64,000 nucleotides of DNA, taken from the NCBI RefSeq assembly GCF_001262015.1, contig NZ_CP012075.1:1347501-1411500 (forward strand). Reading direction: 5' to 3'. Each line of letters starts with the position of its first letter. Position 1 is the first letter of the stretch. Under the pieces are notes generated by a model. That model had not been told where the DNA came from and did no database searches. It was given only the letters and a program-made list of their open reading frames with translations. The translations under genes were made by a program, and so were the position numbers. Below, piece by piece: positions 1 to 7,803 of this stretch. The stretch is from Prevotella fusca JCM 17724 (lineage in GTDB: Bacteria; Bacteroidota; Bacteroidia; Bacteroidales; Bacteroidaceae).

Positions 1-1425
1 GTTGGAGAGCACGAATTATTCGGTTATGTCAATACAAAAGGCAAGCTGGTCATTCCGTGTGAGTATGCCACTGCTGAGCCTTTCTCCGAAGGTCTTGCCG
101 CTGTGGGGGATGGCGAGAAGTATGGTTTTGTCAACGATAAGGGTAGTATGATTATTCCTCTGTCCTATGACAGTGCCTATTGCTTTTCAGAAGGTCTTGC
201 CGCTGTAAAGCAAGACAGGAAATGGGGATATATCGACAAGGCTGGGCACAAGGTCATTCCATGCGAGTATGATGTAGCTTTTCGTTTTGTTGAAGGTCTT
301 GCCGCTGTAAAGCAGAATGGTAAATGGGGATATATTGACAAGACTGGACGCAGGGTTGTTCCGTGTGAGTATGATTTCGCTTATCCTTTTGTTGATGGTC
401 TTGCAGTAGTGCAGAAAGGACAAAAGTTTGGTTATGTAGATAAGGTCGGCAAACTGGTTATACCGTGCAAGTATTGGACTGCATCCGACTTTTCCGATGG
501 ATTTGCGGGCGTAAAAGAAACGGTTGCATCGGGTCATAAGTACGTGGACAGAAAGGGCAGGGCGCTCATATCCTGTGATAAAGACGTTTGCTATCCTTTC
601 TCTGAAGGTCTTGCTCTTGTTGTTAAGAAAGACATGCAGTCGGAGGATAAATATGGCTATATTGACAGACAGGGAAAGCAGGCAATCCCTTGTCAGTATG
701 ATTGGGCTATGTCTTTTTATGAAGGTCTTGCAGGAGTTCAGAAAGGAACAAAGTGCGGTTATATTGATAAGCGAGGACAGCTGGTCATTCCATGCAAGTA
801 TGATGCTTTGAGAAGATTCTCGGAAGGTCTCGCTTTTGTCGGACAGGGTGAGAAGTGGGGTGTCATTGATAAGAGCGGTAATCTGCTTGTTCCATATAAG
901 TATGAGTTTGTCGAGGACTTCTCGGAGGGTTATGCAATCGTCAGTCTGGGAGATGACTACTTTATCCTTGCCGATCCTCTGCATGTTGCTGAACTCAACA
1001 AGGAACTTTCCCTCCTGAACGAAAAGTCATTCCTTTCCGTGATTGCACCAAAGTCGACAAGGGAGGTGATCTTTTATTGTGTAGCCTTGCTGATGATGAC
1101 AATCGGCATTATTCTGTATGTGAAGACAAGGCGTAGAATGCGCAGGGCAGATGTTCCCAAACGCTACAGGAGAGTATTCATGTTCCTTGAAATAGCCTTT
1201 GTTGTTATTTTCATTCTCAATATTTCAATATATGCTTTCTTCCTTCATTTGGATATGTACAGCACATCGACAATGAAGAGTCCTGCCATTGAAGAAAAAG
1301 AACAGGTGCAACCAGGCATTGATTCCTTGGCAACGGACTCTCCCACTGCGGAAGGCGCAGCTGACACGACGTTGGATGGAGAAAGAATCATCCCTTACAA
1401 GGATGGCTCCAAAGCAGTAAACTGA
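1..1425 (+). CDS. WG-repeat protein with C-terminal membrane segments (5' end outside window)
   Basis: The reading frame is open from base 1, so the N-terminus lies outside the window; 474 codons are visible. About ten tandem WG/KWG repeats fill residues 1-310, each with a core like KWGYIDK, then IPCEYD, then a phrase like FSEGLA. Two hydrophobic stretches follow at about residues 356-374 and 395-417, then a polar, acidic tail. WG repeats are thought to form beta-propeller-like or solenoid surfaces for binding; no enzymatic motif is visible. The repeats probably face the periplasm or cell surface and are anchored by the C-terminal helices. Function unknown. The repeat identity is secure; the topology is inferred. 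Confidence 0.85.
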   Translation, partial: VGEHELFGYVNTKGKLVIPCEYATAEPFSEGLAAVGDGEKYGFVNDKGSMIIPLSYDSAYCFSEGLAAVKQDRKWGYIDKAGHKVIPCEYDVAFRFVEGLAAVKQNGKWGYIDKTGRRVVPCEYDFAYPFVDGLAVVQKGQKFGYVDKVGKLVIPCKYWTASDFSDGFAGVKETVASGHKYVDRKGRALISCDKDVCYPFSEGLALVVKKDMQSEDKYGYIDRQGKQAIPCQYDWAMSFYEGLAGVQKGTKCGYIDKRGQLVIPCKYDALRRFSEGLAFVGQGEKWGVIDKSGNLLVPYKYEFVEDFSEGYAIVSLGDDYFILADPLHVAELNKELSLLNEKSFLSVIAPKSTREVIFYCVALLMMTIGIILYVKTRRRMRRADVPKRYRRVFMFLEIAFVVIFILNISIYAFFLHLDMYSTSTMKSPAIEEKEQVQPGIDSLATDSPTAEGAADTTLDGERIIPYKDGSKAVN

Positions 1426-1468
1426 GAATAAATCTTTGTTTGCTTAAAGCAAGAAAAAGATGACGTCT

Positions 1469-1503
1469 TTTGTACGAAGTCTGATAATTAATGTCTATAT
1501 TTG
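1469..1503 (+). promoter_or_regulatory. Bacteroidetes-type promoter for the 1543 gene
   Basis: TTTG at 1469-1472 and TATATTTG at 1496-1503 fit the -33/-7 consensus, with a slightly long 23-base spacer. The -7 box covers the upstream TTG at 1501, which rules that codon out as the start of the next gene. Confidence 0.55.
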
Positions 1504-1542
1504 CGTAGTTATAAAAATAAATTCTTTACACAAAGATTGTTT

Positions 1543-1974
1543 ATGAGAATTGGAAGTATAAGTTGGAATGAGCCGTTTAAAAAGTTCGTGCAGCTCAATA
1601 TCATATTGGGTGCTATGAAGGTGATGGTTGGAGTCTTTATTGGCATTTTGATTTTAGGTGAAGTTAGGGATTTCTCTTTGGTTTTCCTTATAGAAGTTTT
1701 CTGCTCTTTTATTTTGTTTCTTCTTAGTCTTAATGCCTGGATATTCAGTGAACATCGATGGAAACCATTGGCATTTACAGTCCTTGGGTCTTTCTTGATA
1801 ATGGGCGTAGTCTTAGCGCTGTTGTGGTTGATGGTGAGTGATTCGTCTTGTTTGGGTGTGTATTCCCTTATCATCTTTCTCATTTATTTTCTTTATCACT
1901 TCATAGTTGCCTTGATATTTATTCCTGTGGGCTACGGTATCTTTCGCAATTGGTTTGAGGAGGATGAGGACTGA
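1543..1974 (+). CDS. Small integral membrane protein, hypothetical
   Basis: A 143-residue protein if it starts at ATG 1543. The frame is open from TTG 1501, but that codon lies in the -7 box, so ATG 1543 (MRIGSISW) is preferred. Four hydrophobic segments are visible, at about residues 19-40, 44-65, 76-97 and 104-130, and the tail is acidic (FEEDED). I recognise no family. It is probably an inner-membrane protein transcribed alone from its own promoter. Confidence 0.6.
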   Translation: MRIGSISWNEPFKKFVQLNIILGAMKVMVGVFIGILILGEVRDFSLVFLIEVFCSFILFLLSLNAWIFSEHRWKPLAFTVLGSFLIMGVVLALLWLMVSDSSCLGVYSLIIFLIYFLYHFIVALIFIPVGYGIFRNWFEEDED

Positions 1975-2701
1975 TGTCTCCCTCTGAGCTGTTGATTACC
2001 CCCGTCAGTCATTTGACCACGAAGCCCATTATTCCTGTTAATCGTATTGATTTCTGACATATTTTTGGGTCTTCAGCAAGTTGGAGTAGTAAGGTTTGCC
2101 TTTTGAGTTTAGAACTTTGAAGAATTATCTCTCACAGAGTGCATAGATAAGCAGATGCTACAGACACGCAGAGACCTCTAAAGGTTGCGGATGTCGGAGA
2201 AGGCTAACACCCCATAGAAAAGTAAACCGTCAAAGTTCAGCACATAGAGAAATGGAGTGAACGGAGGTCTTTGAATGGTAGAAACCGTCAGGCACGGAAG
2301 CACTGTAAGTGCAATGGGTAAAGGAGAAGTTCCCCCTTACAGTCGGCATAGTTTATCCATATACTTTGCGGATATGCTCCTTCACTCCATGCACTGACGG
2401 TGTCTCTGTGGTCTACAAGTTCCGGTGTTTGATAAGTCCCAGTGCCCTTCGTGCCTCCGTGTGAAATCCTGATAATTATTCGAGCCGGTTCTCATCAACA
2501 CGTCACAGTTCACAATTTTGAATTATTGATTACTATTGTTGACAGCGTTGATTGCAGTCTTACGCCTTCGTTACAAAGGCAGGTAATCTGCTTGAAATAA
2601 AACAAAATCCTTACAGGCTCAAATTCCGTTAAATGCGTGGATACTTTTCGTATAGCTTTAACGAAAGAACCGAGGTCATTCATTAAGCAAAAACATAGTC
2701 A

Positions 2702-2730
2702 AGACAGCCTTGGCTGTCTGTTTTATTTTC
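2702..2730 (+). terminator. Rho-independent terminator-like hairpin without an obvious upstream gene
   Basis: AGACAGCC (2702-2709) pairs perfectly with GGCTGTCT (2712-2719) and is followed by GTTTTATTTT. No + strand gene ends nearby, so it may close an unannotated small RNA or a long 3' transcript from the 1543 gene. Confidence 0.5.
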
Positions 2731-2901
2731 AACCTCCGACACGGAAAACCTTTTCATGTTAACGCTTCGAAAATTTGCGGATAAGGCATTGAAAAATAAT
2801 GACATAATTTCGGGTAAAACATCTACAGATAAAGGCAAAAACACGCATAAAAAGCAAGTCTGCAACCAACAGTAAATCAATTAGTTATAAGGTGGTGCAG
2901 G

Positions 2902-3011
2902 AAAAGGTGCTTAATTGGACTTCAAAAGGGCGTCAGTTAGACCTCAAAAGGGCATCTATTGCAAGCCAATTGGGCGTCTTTTCAAAGCCAAAAGACCATG
3001 TATTGGTTTTG
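2902..3011 (+). repeat. Family 1 intergenic array, copy A (five 22-base units)
   Basis: Five consecutive 22-base units. The first three begin AAAAGG(T/G)GC or AAAAGGGC and end in -CTTC, -CCTC and -AGCC; the last two are more divergent. The order and sequence of units match the copies at 5249, 20176, 27456 and 47376. The 22-base step is not a multiple of three, so it is not a coding repeat. Confidence 0.8.
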
Positions 3012-3319
3012 AACCGCATGAAAATAGTTTACAAACGTTGGTTAATATGGGGATAAGTTACAGAAGACGGAAAACTTGTTGATAGATAGACAAAATATCG
3101 ATTTGTCTTTCCTGCATTACACCTTGCAACTTGTTCCCCTTTGTAAGACCATCTGTTTTTGGATAGTCATACGATACAGGTGTATAAGCCTTTATAGATA
3201 CAATCTGTTCGACAATAAAGCAAGATCTGTTTAGGTTCTAATGATCGATATGGGTTTAACGGAAGAACCACATAAAAGGCAGTACCACAAGAAGGTAAAA
3301 TATATTTCTTTAGTTTCAT

Positions 3320-3350
3320 TTTGTGCGGTTTGAAAAAAGTGTTATATTTG
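3320..3350 (+). promoter_or_regulatory. Consensus promoter for the sulfatase gene
   Basis: TTTG at 3320-3323, a 19-base spacer, and TATATTTG at 3343-3350: a perfect Bacteroidetes match. Transcription would start near 3357, giving a leader of about 145 bases before the ATG at 3502. Confidence 0.8.
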
Positions 3351-3501
3351 CACTTGTAAACCTAAGTCGCTGAAATTATCCCTGAATCTGCAAATGTTAT
3401 CTTGGGCGGAATGTAATCGCATCTGCTGTTGTACAGCTGCTGTTTAGTGGGTACAGAGCCCGGGAAGGGATAATCAATTTAGAAAACCTAATTTATAATA
3501 T

Positions 3502-5061
3502 ATGCAAACAAAAGTTTTATACGGCTTGACAGGTGCCCTGGCAATGGGTGCAGTCATTCCTGCCCAGGCACAGAAGAAACCGATGAACATCGTTTTTATC
3601 ATGAGCGATGACCATTCGTACCAGACTATCAGTGCTTACGACAAACGCTTTATCAATACGCCGAACATTGACTGGCTGGCAGACAATGGTGTGAAGTTCC
3701 AGGAGAGCTTCGTTGCCAATTCGCTCAGTGGACCCTCACGTGCCTGTATGCTTACAGGCAAGCACAGCCATGCCAACGGCTTCACGGATAACTCAAAGAC
3801 CTTCGACGGGGGGCAGCAGACGTTCCCGAAGCTGTTGCAGCAGCAGGGCTATCAGACGGCAATGATCGGTAAATGGCATCTTACCTCGCTGCCGACAGGC
3901 TTTAACTACTGGGATATTCTCATCGGACAGGGCGATTATTACAACCCTGACTTCCTCAGCAACGGTAAGAAGGTGCGCCGTCCGGGCTATGTGACGAACA
4001 TCATTGCTGACATGGCGATTGACTGGATGGAGAATAAGCGCGACAAGGACAAGCCGTTCTGCCTGCTGATGCACAACAAGGCTCCGCACCGTGTGTGGAA
4101 TCCTGATACCTGTGACCTGCGTCTTTATGACGACGTAACCTATCCGTTGCCAACGACTTTCTATGATGATTACTCCGGTCGTCTTGCTGCACAGAAGCAG
4201 AAGATGAGCATCATGATGGATATGGACCTCATCTATGACAACAAGATGGCTGATAAGGAGAACGAAATTCACACCAGTACAGGGCTTGAGCAGTGGGGAC
4301 GTGGCAATTACCAGCGCATGACACCTTCACAGCGAGCGCAATGGGATAGCTATTACGACCCTATTATCAAGAAGTTCAAGAAGGACAAACTCTCGGGTAA
4401 GGCTCTCGCTGAATGGAAGTATCAGCGTTATATGCACGACTATATGCGTGTGATTCATTCCGTTGACCGCAATGTCGGACGTGTCATTGAGTACCTGCGT
4501 GAGCACGGACTCCTTGAGAATACAATGATTGTCTATACCTCTGACCAAGGATTCTACATGGGTGAGCACGGATGGTTCGATAAGCGTTTCATGTACGAGG
4601 AGTCGTTCCGTACACCGCTGCTGGTTTACCTCCCGGGTGGCAAGCACGGTGTTGTCAGCGAGATGGTACAGAACATCGACTATGCGCCAACCTTCCTCGA
4701 GGCTGCGGGCGCAAAGGTCCCGTCTGACATTCAGGGACGTTCTTTCCTGCCGCTGCTGCAGGGCAGGAAGCCGTCCGGCTGGCGTCAGTCGCTCTATTAT
4801 CACTACTACGAGTATCCTGCCGAGCACTCTGTATGCCGTCACTATGGTATCCGTACAAAGCGTTATTCACTGATGCACTTCTATAATGATATTGATTCTT
4901 GGGAACTTTACGACCTGAAGACAGACCCTGAGCAAATGAACAATATCTATGGCAAGCCCGGTACGGAGAAGCTCACGAAGGAGTTGAAGAAGCAGCTCCT
5001 CCAGCTGCAGGTGCAGTATGATGACCCTATCCGCAAGAAGGAGGACATCATGAAGAAGTAA
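3502..5061 (+). CDS. Secreted Ser-type sulfatase, probably acting on mucin or glycosaminoglycan sugars
   Basis: 519 residues with a signal peptide (residues 1-24, ending AQAQ). It is an arylsulfatase-family (S1) alkaline-phosphatase-fold hydrolase. The metal-binding acidic pair is Asp36-Asp37 (SDDHSY). The activation motif Ser76-Gly-Pro-Ser-Arg80 places the formylglycine precursor at Ser76, so the enzyme is Ser-type and needs an anaerobic sulfatase-maturating enzyme, which is not in this window. A C-terminal metal/substrate motif is at Ser347-Asp-Gln. The neighbours (hexosaminidase, fucosidase, galactosidase, sialidase) suggest removal of 6-O-sulfate from GlcNAc or a similar host-glycan sulfate in the periplasm or at the surface; the exact substrate cannot be read from sequence. 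It has its own promoter and terminator. Confidence 0.92.
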   Translation: MQTKVLYGLTGALAMGAVIPAQAQKKPMNIVFIMSDDHSYQTISAYDKRFINTPNIDWLADNGVKFQESFVANSLSGPSRACMLTGKHSHANGFTDNSKTFDGGQQTFPKLLQQQGYQTAMIGKWHLTSLPTGFNYWDILIGQGDYYNPDFLSNGKKVRRPGYVTNIIADMAIDWMENKRDKDKPFCLLMHNKAPHRVWNPDTCDLRLYDDVTYPLPTTFYDDYSGRLAAQKQKMSIMMDMDLIYDNKMADKENEIHTSTGLEQWGRGNYQRMTPSQRAQWDSYYDPIIKKFKKDKLSGKALAEWKYQRYMHDYMRVIHSVDRNVGRVIEYLREHGLLENTMIVYTSDQGFYMGEHGWFDKRFMYEESFRTPLLVYLPGGKHGVVSEMVQNIDYAPTFLEAAGAKVPSDIQGRSFLPLLQGRKPSGWRQSLYYHYYEYPAEHSVCRHYGIRTKRYSLMHFYNDIDSWELYDLKTDPEQMNNIYGKPGTEKLTKELKKQLLQLQVQYDDPIRKKEDIMKK

Positions 5062-5127
5062 AACGGTAAGATGTTTTGTCAGCCAGTCTGATAAGGCAGA
5101 TGCAAAATTGACCTTTCGGTCTGAATC

Positions 5128-5163
5128 AAGGGGTACATCATGCTGTGATGTGCCCCTTTTTCA
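5128..5163 (+). terminator. Terminator after the sulfatase gene
   Basis: A 13-base stem from AAGGGGTACATCA (5128-5140) and TGATGTGCCCCTT (5146-5158), with one mismatch, followed by a T run. It separates the sulfatase transcript from the hexosaminidase gene. Confidence 0.85.
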
Positions 5164-5248
5164 TGTTGTTCCGTAGGAGAGAGGAGCTGGAAGGAAGATT
5201 TGTTTTGTCCTGTTTTTCTCTCCCAGTATTTTCATTCTATGCTTTCCA

Positions 5249-5336
5249 GCACTCGAATTAAGCCCAAACTGACGTTCAATAGGGCGTTAATTGAAGCCTG
5301 ACTAAGGCTTGATGGAAGTCGGATTAAGCACCTTTT
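5249..5336 (-). repeat. Family 1 intergenic array, copy B (four 22-base units)
   Basis: Read on the minus strand, the first unit (5336 to 5315) begins AAAAGGTGCTTAAT and ends ACTTC. Three further units follow at exact 22-base steps to 5249, ending in CTTC, CGTC and GTGC. A fifth unit is too divergent to claim. The array lies between the sulfatase terminator and the hexosaminidase promoter. Confidence 0.75.
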
Positions 5337-5645
5337 CTTGTGCGGGTTTATAACATATTGAACTGCTGTTAGTTATAGACGTAAGGGTGAAAGGCTTTTG
5401 GTTCGTGTTTTAAGGAATGCTGATAAACATTTTAGTAAATATATTTCGGAAATCCAATCGTAGAAGAACGATATTTTTTCTTAGAGAGAAAGACAGGGTG
5501 ATGACCAATGCGACAAGCATACACTTCTTTTGTTTTAACCGCATTAATCCTCTTGCGCCGCCTTATTGCAGAGACGGATATAGCAGACTTGGTCAGGATA
5601 GGGAGACATAGTGAAGCATTTATAAATTTTTCTATATGCTTTTTC
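5337..5645. other. Gene-free spacer upstream of the hexosaminidase promoter
   Basis: No coding sequence with a plausible start and composition is visible on either strand. Short overlapping frames around 5417-5702 run through the promoter and look fortuitous. Confidence 0.5.
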
Positions 5646-5676
5646 TTTGTAAATGAATTGGTTTTTTGTATCTTTG
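5646..5676 (+). promoter_or_regulatory. Consensus promoter for the GH20 gene
   Basis: TTTG at 5646-5649, a 19-base spacer, and TATCTTTG at 5669-5676. Transcription would start near 5683, about 50 bases before the ATG at 5736. Confidence 0.8.
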
Positions 5677-5735
5677 CCGCCGATTGTGCAAATCTGTATT
5701 AAAAACCTAAATACAAAACATTCATAATAATCAGA

Positions 5736-7346
5736 ATGAAGAAAATCTTACTATCAGTGGCAATGATGATGGCGACCATCTCACTCCACGCCACAGACGC
5801 GAATTACCAAGTAGTTCCTTTACCACAAAGTATTACTGCAGAGAAGGGCGCAGCCTTCGTGTTGGATGGCAGCACCGTTATCAACGTAGCAGGCACGGAC
5901 GAGGCTATGCTGCGTAATGCGGAGTTCCTGAAGCAATATATCCAGGAGGCAACAGGTATTGTGCCCGGTGGAATGAGCAAGAAAGGGGCAACGATTACGT
6001 TGAAACTCAATACAAAGTTGGAGAATGAAGAGGGCTATGTCATCACCGTGAAGGCTAAGAATATCACGGTTGAGGGTAAGACCCCGCGTGGCGTGTTCTA
6101 TGGAATCCAGACACTGCGCAAGTCTTTGCCATTGGAGAAGGCTGAAAGCGTAACCTTCCCTGCGGCCCGCATTGTGGATTATCCACGCTTCGGCTATCGT
6201 GGTACGATGCTCGACTGTGCCCGTCACTATTTCAAGATGAGCTTCATCAAGGAGTTTATCGACATGCTGGCACTCCATAATGTCAACACATTCCACTGGC
6301 ATCTCACTGAAGATCAGGGCTGGCGTCCACAGATTGACCGCTATCCAAAGCTCACAGAGATAGGCTCAAAGCGTGCGCAGACAGTTATCGGCCGTATGAC
6401 AAACCTCTACGATGAAACTCCTTACGGTGGCTATTACACGAAGGATGAGATGCGTGAAGTGGTGAAGTATGCAGCTGACCGATATATTACCGTAATCCCT
6501 GAGATTGACATGCCTGGTCACATGCTCGGCGCATTGGCAGCTTATCCGGAGCTCGGCTGTACTGGTGGTCCTTACAAAGTAGCGGAGACATGGGGCGTGT
6601 TCCCTGACATTCTCTGTGCTGGTAATCCTAAGACCTACGAGTTCGTGAACAATGTTCTTGACGAAATTATTGAAATCTTCCCATCAAAGTATATCCACCT
6701 CGGTGGTGACGAGGCCCCACGTGTTCGCTGGAAGAACTGTCCACGCTGTCAGGCTGAAATCAAACGTCTTGGCCTGAAGAGCTCTAACGGCTTCCCCGCA
6801 GAGGCGCAGCTGCAGGCTCACTTCATGAACCAGGCTGCCAAGCACTTGGCTGAAAAGGGTCGCAATATCATCGGTTGGGACGAGATTCTCGAGGGTGATG
6901 TGGACAAGGGAACGACTGTAATGAGCTGGCGTGGTGTTGCCGGCGGTGCTGAAGCTGCCAAGCGTGGATTGGATGCCATCATGACTCCTACCACTTATTA
7001 TTACCTGGATTTCTATCAGAAGCCAGACAACAGCATGATTCTCATCGGTAATATGCTCCCTGTTGAGAAAACTTACAGCTACAACCCGGTGCCAGACGAT
7101 GCTGCGCCTGAACTGAAGAAGCATGTCAAGGGTGTACAGGCAAACCTCTGGACAGAGTATGTTATCGGTCGTGACCTTGCTTTCTTCCAGCTCCTTCCAC
7201 GTGTTGCAGCCATGGCAGAGACAGGCTGGACCGAGAATGCCAAGAAAGACTTTGATTCTTTCAAGGAGCGTGAAAGCCGCCTCAACCAGCTCTACAAGCA
7301 TTTCGGATGGAAGACCTGTCAGGAAATGTATAAGGAAAAGAAGTAG
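5736..7346 (+). CDS. Secreted GH20 beta-N-acetylhexosaminidase
   Basis: 536 residues. The signal peptide spans about residues 1-19 (ending LHA). A GH20 N-terminal alpha/beta domain (about 25-145) precedes the TIM-barrel catalytic domain (from about 150: GYRGTMLDCARHYF, FHWHLTEDQGWR). The catalytic pair is Asp325-Glu326 in HLGGDEAP: the Asp positions the substrate N-acetyl group and the Glu is the acid/base. Length and motif order match complete family members. It would release terminal GlcNAc or GalNAc from host glycans, after desialylation and defucosylation by enzymes encoded downstream. It has its own strong promoter. Confidence 0.95.
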   Translation: MKKILLSVAMMMATISLHATDANYQVVPLPQSITAEKGAAFVLDGSTVINVAGTDEAMLRNAEFLKQYIQEATGIVPGGMSKKGATITLKLNTKLENEEGYVITVKAKNITVEGKTPRGVFYGIQTLRKSLPLEKAESVTFPAARIVDYPRFGYRGTMLDCARHYFKMSFIKEFIDMLALHNVNTFHWHLTEDQGWRPQIDRYPKLTEIGSKRAQTVIGRMTNLYDETPYGGYYTKDEMREVVKYAADRYITVIPEIDMPGHMLGALAAYPELGCTGGPYKVAETWGVFPDILCAGNPKTYEFVNNVLDEIIEIFPSKYIHLGGDEAPRVRWKNCPRCQAEIKRLGLKSSNGFPAEAQLQAHFMNQAAKHLAEKGRNIIGWDEILEGDVDKGTTVMSWRGVAGGAEAAKRGLDAIMTPTTYYYLDFYQKPDNSMILIGNMLPVEKTYSYNPVPDDAAPELKKHVKGVQANLWTEYVIGRDLAFFQLLPRVAAMAETGWTENAKKDFDSFKERESRLNQLYKHFGWKTCQEMYKEKK

Positions 7347-7737
7347 CACTGTGGATGGTGAGACTTGGATTATGTTTGTCAATGGAGGTGAGAGTCTTGC
7401 AGTTGATATAGGACTAAGTGCGCACTTCAAAGATTACGCTCTTTTCAATCACGATGCCGACTTTCTGCAGTTATTAAGATGTGTGCAAAGGATGGTGATG
7501 TTTTCGTAAATATCTCTGGCTATCAGTATTTGGGTAAGAAGTATGTTTTTGTCAATAGATAACGTCCCTTTGATTGCAGACTAAGTTGTAGAAATGGATG
7601 CCAACTTCAAATATTAAGGCTTGGCTCGTAACAAGTTTCGACGCTGAAAACAAGCAGATTGTACATGTTACAGAACCACAGACACACTACATGTTCGACA
7701 GCAATCATTTAGTCTAAGGCTGTATTAGGTATAGGAC
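7347..7737 (+). pseudogene. Decayed coding remnant between the GH20 and GH95 genes
   Basis: No intact gene, but two stretches look like degraded coding sequence. One reads as a frame containing TWIMFVNGGE from about 7353 that shifts frame near 7455 and continues as a segment ending GKKYVFVNR before a stop near 7563. The other (about 7620-7720) reads as a frame containing VTSFDAENKQ and ends at a stop. No family can be named. It could be the tail of an older glycanase or surface protein from this cluster. Confidence 0.35.
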
Positions 7738-7803
7738 TTGCACCACCTTTTTCTCTTTATCTTATTTTCTAATTTCTTTTTAAATTATATTTATACCCCA
7801 CCC

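Larger units (their letters stand above)
1975..3319. other. Long non-coding stretch with a terminator-like hairpin and a 22-base periodic array
   Basis: About 1.3 kb without a convincing gene. The 65-codon minus-strand ORF at 2683-2880 has no promoter and low-complexity composition. The region holds a terminator-like hairpin (2702-2730), a family 1 array (2902-3011) and two pairs of inverted segments near 2253-2292 and 2380-2399 in the order A, B, A', B'. A small RNA ending at 2730 is possible but unproven. Confidence 0.5.

Noticed and set aside
187..984. 265-codon minus-strand frame opposite the WG-repeat gene
   Set aside because: It is a shadow of the repeats; the + strand has the clear WG motif in every repeat.
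2683..2880. Small minus-strand protein near 2.7 kb
   Set aside because: It has no promoter and overlaps the terminator-like hairpin.
2902..3011. CRISPR array
   Set aside because: Units follow each other directly with no variable spacers, and no cas genes are near.
5417..5702. Short frames in the hexosaminidase upstream region
   Set aside because: They overlap the promoter and each other and lack domains.
7738..7803. Earlier TTG start for the fucosidase
   Set aside because: ATG 7804 gives a proper signal peptide; the upstream stretch is not signal-like and codes for low-complexity aromatic residues.
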